Below are positions 25,904 through 34,050 of a stretch of DNA of 59,984 nt, piece by piece. Under the pieces are notes generated by a model. It was not told the DNA's origin. It made no database searches and worked only from the letters and a program-made list of their open reading frames with translations. Source of the DNA: Prevotella sp. (GTDB lineage Bacteria > Bacteroidota > Bacteroidia > Bacteroidales > Bacteroidaceae); assembly GCA_017619755.1 (NCBI GenBank), contig JAFZRU010000022.1:1-59984 (forward strand), in the 5' to 3' direction. Numbering within the stretch: position 1 is the first letter of the stretch; every line of letters begins with the position of its first letter. The translations under genes were made by a program, and so were the position numbers.

Positions 25904-26337
25904 TTCACTCCTGTATGGCCATATCCTCCCGCTCCCCGTTCTGTCTCGTCGAGGGTTTCCACTTCCACCCATTCTCCGCGCTCATGGCGGGCCACCACCA
26001 TTTGTGCGATGCGCTCGCCGTCCTCCACGATGAAGTCGTCGCTGGAGAAGTTCACGAGCAGCACCATCACCTCTCCTCGGTAGTCGGCGTCGATGGTGCC
26101 GGGTGTGTTGAGGACGGTGACGCCGTGCTTTAAGGCGAGTCCGCTGCGTGGTCTCACCTGTGCTTCGTATCCTGGGGGCAGTGCGATGAAGATGCCGGTG
26201 GGTATGAGTCTCCGCTCCATCGGGTGGAGTGTAAGCGGTTCGCCGATATTGGCTCTCAAGTCCATGCCGGCGCTAAGCGGTGTGGCGTAGCGTGGCAGTG
26301 GATGTCGGCTCTTGTTCACTACTTTTATCTCTGTCAT
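25900..26337 (-). CDS. dut: dUTP diphosphatase (dUTPase)
   Basis: Hydrolyses dUTP to dUMP and pyrophosphate, keeping uracil out of DNA and feeding thymidylate synthesis. All five trimeric dUTPase motifs are present: AGMDLRA (23-29), RSGLA (64-68), [11 protein letters not shown] (80-90), GERIAQ (107-112) and the Gly-rich C-terminal RGAGGYG (134-140) that closes over the active site. The length of 145 residues is normal. The open frame begins 54 codons earlier, but homology and a promoter 26 bp upstream support the start MTEIKVVN. First gene of an operon with TPR, DUF4292 and EnvC genes. Confidence 0.95.
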   Translation of the reverse strand: MTEIKVVNKSRHPLPRYATPLSAGMDLRANIGEPLTLHPMERRLIPTGIFIALPPGYEAQVRPRSGLALKHGVTVLNTPGTIDADYRGEVMVLLVNFSSDDFIVEDGERIAQMVVARHERGEWVEVETLDETERGAGGYGHTGVK

Positions 26338-26362
26338 GGGTGTTCTCGTTTTGAATGGAGTG

Positions 26363-26370
26363 CAAAAATA
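26363..26370 (-). promoter_or_regulatory. -7 box of the dut operon
   Basis: On the minus strand TATTTTTG matches TAnnTTTG and lies 25 bp before the dut ATG. No clear -33 element was seen. Confidence 0.5.
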
Positions 26371-26565
26371 ACCATTTCCTCCGACATACCGCCATTTTTT
26401 TAGTGAAAAAAGGGGAAATTTTACATTTTTTGAATTTGTAGCCATACTGTTTCCATAAAATGGAAGAAAAACTAACGAAATGATGGAAAAAAGTGTCATT
26501 TTCTTGCAAAAGTCATTTTATTTTACTTATTTTGCAAACGCCAAAACAAAACCTATGAGAAGTTG

Positions 26566-28086
26566 ATGATGCGTCATTCCCTATACTTCGCCTTGTTTGC
26601 CGCCCTGCTGGTTTCCTGCGGCAAGACATTCACAGCTCCCACGAAAGAGGGTGTGGAGTTGACTTACCATATCACTGATAACACGGAGAAAATATGCGAG
26701 GTGAGCACGGGCGACCCGAAGCGGGCAGCCGTGTCGGCTGAAGACTACCATGGCCCGCTCACCATCCCCTCCTCTGCTGACGACTACTACGTTGATGCCA
26801 TCGGCGAGGGGGCTTTCCGCGGCTTCTCCGGCATGACTTCGGTGACCATTCCTGCGAGTGTCACCACCCTCGGCGCACACGCCTTTGAGGGATGCAAGGG
26901 GCTCAAGGAAGTGGTGGTGCATAGTCGTGTGCAGACGTTCGGGGAGGGTGTCTTTGCTTCTTGCACACAGTTGCAGAAGGCGAAATTCCGCTGTCCGCTC
27001 CCCCGAATACCCGATCGCCTCTTTGATGGCTGCAAGCAATTGGAGGCTTTCGATATCCCTGATGAGGCGACGGCCATCGGCGACTACGCTTTCAAGGACT
27101 GCGCCGCCTTGCAGGGAGTGGTGCTGCCTTCAGGTATGCGTACGATTGGCATCGAGGCGTTCATGGGGTGCAGCAGTCTTCGGGAGGTGGTGCTTCCGGA
27201 GGGCTTGACATCCATTGGTGACGGTGCATTCCAAGGATGTGACAATTTGGAGGCCATCCACATCCCAGCCAGTGTGACGAGCATCGGAGCGAGGGCTTTC
27301 CACCACTGTTCCCATCTCACGTCCATCACCGTGGACCCGAAAAATCCGGTGTACGACTCACGCGACGGCTGCAACGCCCTTATGGAAAAGGAAAGCAACA
27401 TGCTTCTCCAGGCTTGTTCCAAGACGCAAATACCTTCCACCGCGAAGACTATCGGCGACGAGGCGTTTGCCTACTGCAGTGGCATCGAGCGTGTCAGTCT
27501 GCCCTCGGGGGTGATAAGCCTCGGTAATCTTGCATTCTCCTTCTGCCCCAACTTGCGCGCTGTGTACTTCCCGTCCAGCCTCACTACTATCGGTGAATGT
27601 CCTTTTGCTGGGTGCAACCAACTGTCATCCATCGACATTCATAGCGAGAACCCTGCCTTCGACTCCCACAGCCAATGCAACGCCGTCATCGAGACACACA
27701 CCAACACCCTCCTCTATGGCTGTCGCACCACCACCATCCCCTCCGTGGTGAAAAAAATCGGTTCCAAAGCCTTTGCTGCATGTCCGGGCCTCACAGCCAT
27801 TCATCTGCACGAGGGGGTGAAGAGCATCGGCGAGGAGGCCTTTGCCGGGTGTACCAACCTCAAGGAAGTGAGGCTGCCCTCCACCTTGGCAAGCATTGGC
27901 TTGATGGCTTTTTTGAACTGCAAGGCATTGACAACGGTGGAGGTGAGGACACGAACGCCTCTCAACATCGGCGAGGGTGTCTTCCAAGGCTGTCCCAAGG
28001 ACTGCCTCTTCGTGCCTAAAGGCAAGCGCGACGTATATCTCGCCACCCCTGGTTGGATGGAGTTTCAGAGAATAGAGGAGCGATAA
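26566..28086 (+). CDS. BspA-like leucine-rich repeat (LRR_5) surface lipoprotein
   Basis: The N-terminus is hydrophobic with lipobox LLVSC, so it should be lipid-anchored. About twelve BspA-type repeats follow (pattern xxxIGxxAFxGCxxLxxVxLPxxVxxI), interrupted by two ENPAFDS/KNPVYDS-type loops. BspA-like proteins of oral and gut Bacteroidota bind host matrix or other bacteria. The C-terminus (CLFVPKGKRDVYLATPGW) is the usual cap of such repeats. Two ATG codons in a row precede CGT; I list the first. A near-consensus -7 box (TTATTTTG) lies at 26528-26535. Confidence 0.85.
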   Translation: MMRHSLYFALFAALLVSCGKTFTAPTKEGVELTYHITDNTEKICEVSTGDPKRAAVSAEDYHGPLTIPSSADDYYVDAIGEGAFRGFSGMTSVTIPASVTTLGAHAFEGCKGLKEVVVHSRVQTFGEGVFASCTQLQKAKFRCPLPRIPDRLFDGCKQLEAFDIPDEATAIGDYAFKDCAALQGVVLPSGMRTIGIEAFMGCSSLREVVLPEGLTSIGDGAFQGCDNLEAIHIPASVTSIGARAFHHCSHLTSITVDPKNPVYDSRDGCNALMEKESNMLLQACSKTQIPSTAKTIGDEAFAYCSGIERVSLPSGVISLGNLAFSFCPNLRAVYFPSSLTTIGECPFAGCNQLSSIDIHSENPAFDSHSQCNAVIETHTNTLLYGCRTTTIPSVVKKIGSKAFAACPGLTAIHLHEGVKSIGEEAFAGCTNLKEVRLPSTLASIGLMAFLNCKALTTVEVRTRTPLNIGEGVFQGCPKDCLFVPKGKRDVYLATPGWMEFQRIEER

Positions 28087-28088
28087 AA

Positions 28089-28142
28089 TCCTTAGGGTCC
28101 TTAAAGTCCTTAAAGACCTTAAAGTCCTTTTAGTCCTTCTTC
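28089..28142. repeat. Six 9-bp tandem repeats (TCCTTAAAG type)
   Basis: Units TCCTTAGGG, TCCTTAAAG (twice), ACCTTAAAG, TCCTTTTAG and TCCTTCTTC fill the junction of two convergent genes. The array runs into the end of the AraC-type regulator gene, where it encodes the last residues GLKGL and the stop codon. Confidence 0.75.
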
Positions 28143-29363
28143 CCCCTCATACCTCTTCCAGTTTCTGTAGAAGGATGAGGGGGTGTTGTATCCACACATG
28201 GAGGCCACTTGGCTTTTGGAGAGTGCAGGGTTTTCTGCCATCAACTGCTTGGCGTAGGCGATGCGCAGACGGTTGATGTATTCCTTGAACGATATTCCCT
28301 TCCCTTCGTTCAGGGCATAGATGAGATAGGTGCGGTTGGTGCCAAGCATGTCGGCCACCTCGTCCAAGCGCAAGTCGTAATGCAGGAAGAGCTTCTCTCC
28401 TTCTATCAATTTCGCGGCCTTGACGAAGAGTGGGAGTTTCTCCTCCTCCTCTTTGGGGCGGTCGGAGGCTCCAGGTTTCATGGCGTCTATAGTGTCTATA
28501 GCATCTATAGCTTCTATAGTGTCTATAGCTTCTATAGGATTTATAGTGCTTATGGCTTGTATGGGGTCTTCTATTTCCCTTATGTCGATTCTTTGCAGAA
28601 TTTCCTTTGCTGCCAGACGCTTGTGCAAGCCGATCCATCCTATGGTAAACAACACGCTGGTGAAAGCAAGCGATGGCAGTGCGAGCCATAAGGAACCCTC
28701 AAACCACTGACGCCCCACTCGGTTGGCTACGAGCGAGAAAAGCGAGGTGATGATGAGCAAAGCCAGGATGATGTTCACCCAGTTGAGCGAGCGCCGCTCG
28801 GTGTCGGCATAGAGTAGGTCAAGTTTTTTGTTGTAGTTGCGAACTTTTTTTACGCAAAATACCAATACGCCGACCACCTCCAATGAAAACAACACTCGTG
28901 TGACATCGTGAATGACTGCCTGGGTCTTTGCAACTCCATAAAGGTTGCCATGGCCTTCTTCATACAAATAGGTGCTGATGAAATTGGCGGTCTCCCCGGG
29001 CGACATCATTATGTAGGCGATGCCGCTTGCCAACCCTCCCGCCACCGCCGGGCAGAGGAGCAAGGCCACGGCCCATGGCTTGGACGACAGTGGCTGCGTG
29101 TCGGCCAATTCGCTGATGTAAACAAGGTAGAGTGGATATACCGCCAAGTTGCAAGCCACATATACAGTGTTGCTCCATGGCAGCAACCAATGCACATGGT
29201 GGAAAAAGATATAATGACAGGTATAAAGCACGGTGGCCGTCGCCGCCCATATCAACAGGCAGCGGCGGGGACGGTCGCTGTCGCGCAGCAACTCCAACGC
29301 CAACTCCACGGTGATGACTGCGCATAACACCATGGGCAAAGCTGCAAACAGGGATAGCAACAT
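28119..29363 (-). CDS. Membrane-embedded AraC-family transcriptional regulator
   Basis: The N-terminal ~240 residues contain about seven hydrophobic helices (from MLLSLFAALPMVLCAVITVE to LALPSLAFTSVLFTIGWIGL). A linker of three-residue repeats (~257-290, xxI pattern) follows, then the AraC-type DNA-binding domain at the C-terminus: LRLDEVADMLGTNRTYLIYALNE and ISFKEYINRLRIAYAKQLM, then SQVASMCGYNTPSSFYRNWKR. Such membrane-tethered regulators are common in Bacteroidota and may sense envelope signals. It is divergent from the secreted repeat protein gene next door, a plausible target. The linker and extreme C-terminus are encoded by the window's 9-bp repeats. Confidence 0.85.
   Translation of the reverse strand: MLLSLFAALPMVLCAVITVELALELLRDSDRPRRCLLIWAATATVLYTCHYIFFHHVHWLLPWSNTVYVACNLAVYPLYLVYISELADTQPLSSKPWAVALLLCPAVAGGLASGIAYIMMSPGETANFISTYLYEEGHGNLYGVAKTQAVIHDVTRVLFSLEVVGVLVFCVKKVRNYNKKLDLLYADTERRSLNWVNIILALLIITSLFSLVANRVGRQWFEGSLWLALPSLAFTSVLFTIGWIGLHKRLAAKEILQRIDIREIEDPIQAISTINPIEAIDTIEAIDAIDTIDAMKPGASDRPKEEEEKLPLFVKAAKLIEGEKLFLHYDLRLDEVADMLGTNRTYLIYALNEGKGISFKEYINRLRIAYAKQLMAENPALSKSQVASMCGYNTPSSFYRNWKRYEGEEGLKGL
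28479..28568. repeat. In-frame array of ten 9-bp repeats inside the AraC-type gene
   Basis: Ten consecutive 9-mers (TATAGTGTC, TATAGCATC, TATAGCTTC and variants) encode, on the minus strand, triplets such as EAI, DTI, DAI. The unit resembles the CTATAGCCT repeats found at noncoding junctions near 40014 and 41623. Because 9 is a multiple of 3, copy-number change would lengthen or shorten the linker without breaking the frame. Confidence 0.85.
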
Positions 29364-29368
29364 GGGTG

Positions 29369-29376
29369 CAAAGATA
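29369..29376 (-). promoter_or_regulatory. -7 box at the AraC-type gene start
   Basis: Minus-strand TATCTTTG matches TAnnTTTG but ends only 5 bp before the ATG, implying a nearly leaderless transcript or use of a later start (Met11, codon at 29333). Confidence 0.4.
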
Positions 29377-29480
29377 AGCCTTTATCGCCAAATAAAGAAC
29401 AATCATTCCTTTTTTTGCCATTTTTTGAACATTTTGCAAAAGATTTTCTATTTTGCAACCATTTTTTTAACGCTTATTGA

Positions 29481-29488
29481 TATTTTTG
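29481..29488 (+). promoter_or_regulatory. -7 box of the PPC-repeat gene
   Basis: TATTTTTG matches TAnnTTTG, 31 bp before the ATG. The nearest TTTG upstream is 25 bp away, longer than usual. Confidence 0.45.
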
Positions 29489-29519
29489 CCAATCAATTTA
29501 ACTAATAACATCAACTATT

Positions 29520-32500
29520 ATGAGAACAAAATTACTCGTATTGGCCCTGTGGCTGACAACACTTCCGTTGCTCACCCACGCGGCGGGTTCCACTTGGCAG
29601 AACGCCACCTTGATAGAGAATGGCAAGACACTTTCTGGCAGCCTCTCGAACACTAACACCGAAGGGTGGTTTAAAATCAACGTGACTGAGGACGGACTTG
29701 CCGACCTCACCTGCACGCCGGGCAGCGGTCTGAGCATCCGCTACATCACGCTCTTCAGCTTGGTAGGCAATGAGTTGAAGGAGCGTGGATCCCAATGGGT
29801 GGACAAAAACAGCGTCACCCTCAACGTAAACGGTTTGGCTGCCGGCACCTACTACGTGAGGGTGAACTACGGCGGCGGGCAGGGAAGCTACACCGTGGCC
29901 TACAACTTTTCGCCCCTCTCCAACACCTACGCCGACGACGGGGAGCCCAACAACAACTTCTCACAAGCCAAGACCTTGGCCACCAACGGCAGCAAGACGG
30001 GTCACATGGGCTACTTCTATTGGGATGACCAGGACACCGAGGATTGGTTCCGCATCAACGTGCCGGAGGATGGGCAGGCCGACCTCGCCTGCACGCCTGG
30101 CGACGGCCTGAGCATCCGCTACATCACGCTCTACAGCTTGGCTGGCGAAGAGATGAAGGAGCGGGGAGCCCAATGGGTGGACAAAAACAGCGTCACCCTC
30201 ACCGTGAGCAGTCTGGCTGCTGGCACCTACTACGTAAGGGTGAACTACAACGGCGGGCAGGGAGGCTACAAGGTGACCTACAAATTCACACCCACCTCCA
30301 ACACCTACGCCGATGACGGGGAGCCCAACAACGACTTCTCACAAGCCAAGACCTTGGCCACCAACGGCAGCAAGACGGGTCACATGGGCTACTTCTATTG
30401 GGATGACCAGGACACCGAGGACTGGTTCCGCATCAACGTGCCGGAGGATGGACAGGCCGACCTCACCTGCACGCCAGGCAGCGGCCTGAGCATCCGCTAC
30501 ATCACGCTTTACAGCTTGGCTGATGGAGAGATGAAGCAGCGGGGAGCCCAATGGGTGGACAGGAACAGCGCCACCCTCACCATCAAGGACCTCAAGGCCG
30601 GCACTTATTACGTGAAGGTGGACTATGGCGGCGGGCAGGGAGGCTACACGGTGGCCTACAATTTTACACCTATCTCCAACACCCATGCTGACGACAAGGA
30701 GCCAAACGAAACATACACCGACGCCAAACTGCTGCGACGGGGACATTCCATCACTGGTCATATGGGATACCAATATTGGGAAGACAGGGACATGATAGAT
30801 TGGTTCAAGATAGTGGTACCTTGCGACGGAACAGCCAACCTCACCTGCACGCCTGGTGAAGGACTTTCCATGAGATACATCACGCTTTACAGTCTGTCCG
30901 GTGGAGAGACGAAAGAACGTGGAAGCAATTGGATAGACAAGAACAGCGTCACCCTCACCGTCAAGGACCTCAAACCCGGCACTTACTACGTGAGTGTGAA
31001 CTACGGTAGCGGGCAGGGTGGCTACACCATCGCTTACGACTTTGAACAAACTCCCTATGCCACCGACCAGGAACCCAACGACGAACGGCAACAGGCCATT
31101 TCTTTGGGAAAGGGAAAGACGGTGAGCGGACACTTGGGATACCAATATTGGGATGACAGGGACACGGAGGACTGGTATGAGGTGAAGGTGTCGAGCAAGA
31201 GCACCGTCAATTTCACCGTCCAACCCTTTGGCGACCTTTCCATGCGCTACATCACCTTATATCAAGGAGATGCTGAGAAAGGCTCCCAATGGATTGACAG
31301 AAATCTCGTCACCCTCAAACTCGAAAATGTGGAGGCTGGCACCTACTACGTGAGGGTGAATCACGGCGGTGGGCAGGGTTATTATTTCCTCGCCTTTGAC
31401 AGCAAATTGGGTAGTGTGACGCCACTCGACCCACTGCCCGCCGACGAGGACAACGGCGTGCCAACAGACCCCAACCCAGGCAACACCTGGCAGGAGAGCG
31501 ACCAAATCGTGGGAGGACAGAACGCGGATGGCGGCATGAACGAGCAAAAGAAGGATGCATGGTACAAGGTGGTGGTGGCCAAGGACGGTACTGCTCATTT
31601 CACCATCAGCCTCGACAGCAAGCTCGACATCGGCTTCATGGAATTATGCTACCTCGACAAAGAGCAGAAGCCACAGCGCAGGTACAACAACTATCTCGAC
31701 GCCGGACCCGGGGAGAAGAAAACGCTGTCCGTGAACGACTTGGCTCCCGGCACCTACTTCCTCCATATCAGTCGTTGGAGCGGCGACGGGAAATACAACC
31801 TTGCCTATCGCTTCGAGCCTAATGCTTATGACAACGACAACGAGCCCAACGAAACCTGGAGGAAAGCGACACTCTTGCCACGCAACCAAAGTGTCACCGG
31901 GCATTTGGGATATCAATACTATGACGACCCCGACGAGACCGACTGGTACAAAATCAACGTGCCGCGTGACGGAAAGGTGACACTCACGCTCACCCAGCAC
32001 GACAACCTCGACATCTATTTCATGAGCATCAACATCACCGCCTCCGAAAACCTCGTTTTCGAGCGCAACAAGGTGGACAACGGCTCCAATGTGGAGAACA
32101 AGATTGAAGCTCCCGACGTGGCCGCCGGAACATATTATGTAAAGGTGCAGCGATACAGCGGACCGGGGGCTTACACGCTCAGTTACAAGTTCGAGCAGAA
32201 CGAATATGCCAACGACCAGGAGACCAACGACATCTGGCAGAGTGCACAGATGCTTGTTGACGGGGAGCCCACTTCCGGGCATCTTGGCTACTACGATATC
32301 TCAAATGATACGGACAAGGATGACTGGTATGCCATTGACGTGCCGTCGAAAAGTACCGTGGAACTCACCATCCGCTTGTGCAGCACCTTGGACATCGGCT
32401 ATATGAAGATGTACAGCCTCAGCGGCAACTCTACCAAGGAGTACAGTGGAGGCAGCATCGACGCCGGCTATGGAGAGGAGAAGAAGCTCACCCTCAAAAA

Positions 32501-33086
32501 CGTGGAGCCGGGCAGGTATTACGTTTGCGTTCACCGTTACGACGGCTACGGCCACTACCTCATCGGCTACAACTGCAAGGTGGACGGCGTACAACCACAG
32601 GACGAGCCACCCGTGGAGCCGGACGTGGAGCCTGGAAGCGGAGGCGGCGGCTCCAACAACTCGGCGGCCGGGTATTTCTTCGCTTGGCTCAACAACGGCA
32701 TGTACACCGCATATCCGCTGGCCCACCGTCCCAAGCTCACTATGAGCGGCACCACCTTCACCCTCAAGACGACACAGACCAGCGTCACCTACGAGGCGAT
32801 GGACGTGCTGAAATTCACCATGAGTGACCTCAACGGCACGCCGCTCGACATACAGGAGGTCTTCAGCGGCAGGGTGGCTCCCACCATGAGCCGTGAGAGT
32901 GATGCCCTCCATGTGAAGGGGTGCATCCCCGGAGCCGCTATCACCGTGTTCTCCACTGACGGCAAGGCCGTGGGTACACACTGTGCCGACGCCAATGGCG
33001 ACGCCATCCTCACCCTCTCCGACCTGCCGCAAGGTGTATATATCGTCAAATCAGGAAGTGCAACCATCAAAATTACGAGAAAATGA
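29520..33086 (+). CDS. Secreted protein with about eight PPC-like repeats and T9SS sorting domain
   Basis: After a signal peptide (ending THAAG), eight modules of about 125 residues follow, each a beta-sandwich like the pre-peptidase C-terminal (PPC) domain: DDxEPNxxxxQAxxL, GHxGYxYWDDxDTEDWF, then AGTYYVRVNYGGGQGGYxxAY. Modules 2 and 3 are nearly identical. A Pro/Gly-rich linker (VEPDVEPGSGGGGS, ~1040) precedes a C-terminal domain ending in PQGVYIVKSGSATIKITRK, a type A type IX sorting signal. No peptidase domain is attached although PPC usually accompanies one, so binding is more likely than cleavage. A 4-bp overlap couples it to the next gene. Confidence 0.8.
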   Translation: MRTKLLVLALWLTTLPLLTHAAGSTWQNATLIENGKTLSGSLSNTNTEGWFKINVTEDGLADLTCTPGSGLSIRYITLFSLVGNELKERGSQWVDKNSVTLNVNGLAAGTYYVRVNYGGGQGSYTVAYNFSPLSNTYADDGEPNNNFSQAKTLATNGSKTGHMGYFYWDDQDTEDWFRINVPEDGQADLACTPGDGLSIRYITLYSLAGEEMKERGAQWVDKNSVTLTVSSLAAGTYYVRVNYNGGQGGYKVTYKFTPTSNTYADDGEPNNDFSQAKTLATNGSKTGHMGYFYWDDQDTEDWFRINVPEDGQADLTCTPGSGLSIRYITLYSLADGEMKQRGAQWVDRNSATLTIKDLKAGTYYVKVDYGGGQGGYTVAYNFTPISNTHADDKEPNETYTDAKLLRRGHSITGHMGYQYWEDRDMIDWFKIVVPCDGTANLTCTPGEGLSMRYITLYSLSGGETKERGSNWIDKNSVTLTVKDLKPGTYYVSVNYGSGQGGYTIAYDFEQTPYATDQEPNDERQQAISLGKGKTVSGHLGYQYWDDRDTEDWYEVKVSSKSTVNFTVQPFGDLSMRYITLYQGDAEKGSQWIDRNLVTLKLENVEAGTYYVRVNHGGGQGYYFLAFDSKLGSVTPLDPLPADEDNGVPTDPNPGNTWQESDQIVGGQNADGGMNEQKKDAWYKVVVAKDGTAHFTISLDSKLDIGFMELCYLDKEQKPQRRYNNYLDAGPGEKKTLSVNDLAPGTYFLHISRWSGDGKYNLAYRFEPNAYDNDNEPNETWRKATLLPRNQSVTGHLGYQYYDDPDETDWYKINVPRDGKVTLTLTQHDNLDIYFMSINITASENLVFERNKVDNGSNVENKIEAPDVAAGTYYVKVQRYSGPGAYTLSYKFEQNEYANDQETNDIWQSAQMLVDGEPTSGHLGYYDISNDTDKDDWYAIDVPSKSTVELTIRLCSTLDIGYMKMYSLSGNSTKEYSGGSIDAGYGEEKKLTLKNVEPGRYYVCVHRYDGYGHYLIGYNCKVDGVQPQDEPPVEPDVEPGSGGGGSNNSAAGYFFAWLNNGMYTAYPLAHRPKLTMSGTTFTLKTTQTSVTYEAMDVLKFTMSDLNGTPLDIQEVFSGRVAPTMSRESDALHVKGCIPGAAITVFSTDGKAVGTHCADANGDAILTLSDLPQGVYIVKSGSATIKITRK
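29931..30686 (+). repeat. Near-identical 378-bp tandem modules inside the PPC gene
   Basis: Two 378-bp units begin at 29931 and 30309 and differ at few positions, especially over the first ~150 bp; a third, more diverged unit starts at 30687 with the same phase. Low divergence points to recent duplication or gene conversion. Confidence 0.8.
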
Positions 33087-33904
33087 AACGCAACATCTTT
33101 CCATACATCATCACCCTGTTGCTCGCCATGGTCGGCATGCAGGGACGTGCGCAGGGCATCGTCGTCTATGAGCACAACGGCACACAGACCAACATTCCCG
33201 CTGCGGAGTTTGACTGCATCGTTCCCGACGCCGCTGTAGGCCTGAAGGGCGTGGTGGTGAAACGCAACGATGGCTCCAGCATCACCGTGTCGGCGTCACA
33301 GCTCGACAGCATCATCACCTACGCCCAGGCATATGACGAGCGCCTCACTTACTCCATCCCCGAGGAGTACCTCAACAAGATGGGGAAGCACATGCCTATT
33401 TACTCCGGCAACACGCCTCCCACCGTCGAGGGAGTTTATTCCTTTAGCCCCACCATTGCTGTCTTCTTCGAGGACTATGCCCAAGCTCCCGGCAAGGAAT
33501 ATGCCGCCCTAACGATACGCCTTGAGAATCAAGACAAGCAGAAGAACACGCTCGACTTCAGTGGCAAGGGTAGTGTCTCCTCCTCTGCCAAGGGTGCAGC
33601 CATCATCGGCTCCGGCGACGATTTCACCTGCTTCTTCATATCCATTGGAGAATCGAACGGCATACCCACCAAGGCGGCGACGCTCATTTCTGGTACGAAG
33701 ACTTCCAACGGCATCAAGAACATGTACTATGGTTTCGTCTTGCTTGAAAAGGGTGACGACCCCAACAACACATTGATGAAAACGGGTGTCTATCGCGTGT
33801 TCAAGGATGGCGATGGTAACAGTACCGTCACGTCATGGGCCAATGCTGCTATCTTTGACCCGGAGGAGGAACCGCTTGAGTTGCCTTTGATTGAAAGCAG
33901 ATAA
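33083..33904 (+). CDS. Exported hypothetical protein
   Basis: A 273-residue protein with a signal peptide ending GRAQG. The N-terminal ~70 residues (VVYEHNGTQTNIPAAEFDCI, VVVKRNDGSSITVSASQLDSI) look like a duplicated motif common at the start of Bacteroidota secreted proteins. The rest is beta-rich and resembles lipocalin-like folds only vaguely. It overlaps the stop of the PPC-repeat gene (ATGA), so it is co-expressed and may be its partner. It has no type IX sorting domain. Function unknown. Confidence 0.75.
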   Translation: MKRNIFPYIITLLLAMVGMQGRAQGIVVYEHNGTQTNIPAAEFDCIVPDAAVGLKGVVVKRNDGSSITVSASQLDSIITYAQAYDERLTYSIPEEYLNKMGKHMPIYSGNTPPTVEGVYSFSPTIAVFFEDYAQAPGKEYAALTIRLENQDKQKNTLDFSGKGSVSSSAKGAAIIGSGDDFTCFFISIGESNGIPTKAATLISGTKTSNGIKNMYYGFVLLEKGDDPNNTLMKTGVYRVFKDGDGNSTVTSWANAAIFDPEEEPLELPLIESR

Positions 33905-33974
33905 GCCTCCTGTATGGACTTCGTTCCGTAGGTTGCGTTAGTAACGCAACAGACAGAACAACAGACAGAACAAG

Positions 33975-34010
33975 AAAAGCCGCCTCTTCCTGCGTGAAGG
34001 GGCGGCTTTT
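33975..34010. terminator. Bidirectional intrinsic terminator
   Basis: Stem AAAAGCCGCCTCTTC / GAAGGGGCGGCTTTT (one G-T pair, 6-nt loop) lies between convergent genes. A second small palindrome, GTTGCGTTA/TAACGCAAC, lies at 33932-33950, followed by a 12-bp direct repeat (ACAGACAGAACA). Confidence 0.85.
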
Positions 34011-34050
34011 CGGGTGAAAGACAAGTAGAGGGCTTTTTCTGTCCTCCCGC

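Noticed and set aside
28479-28568. Possible CRISPR-like array
   Set aside because: Units are only 9 bp with no spacers, so this is a simple tandem repeat.
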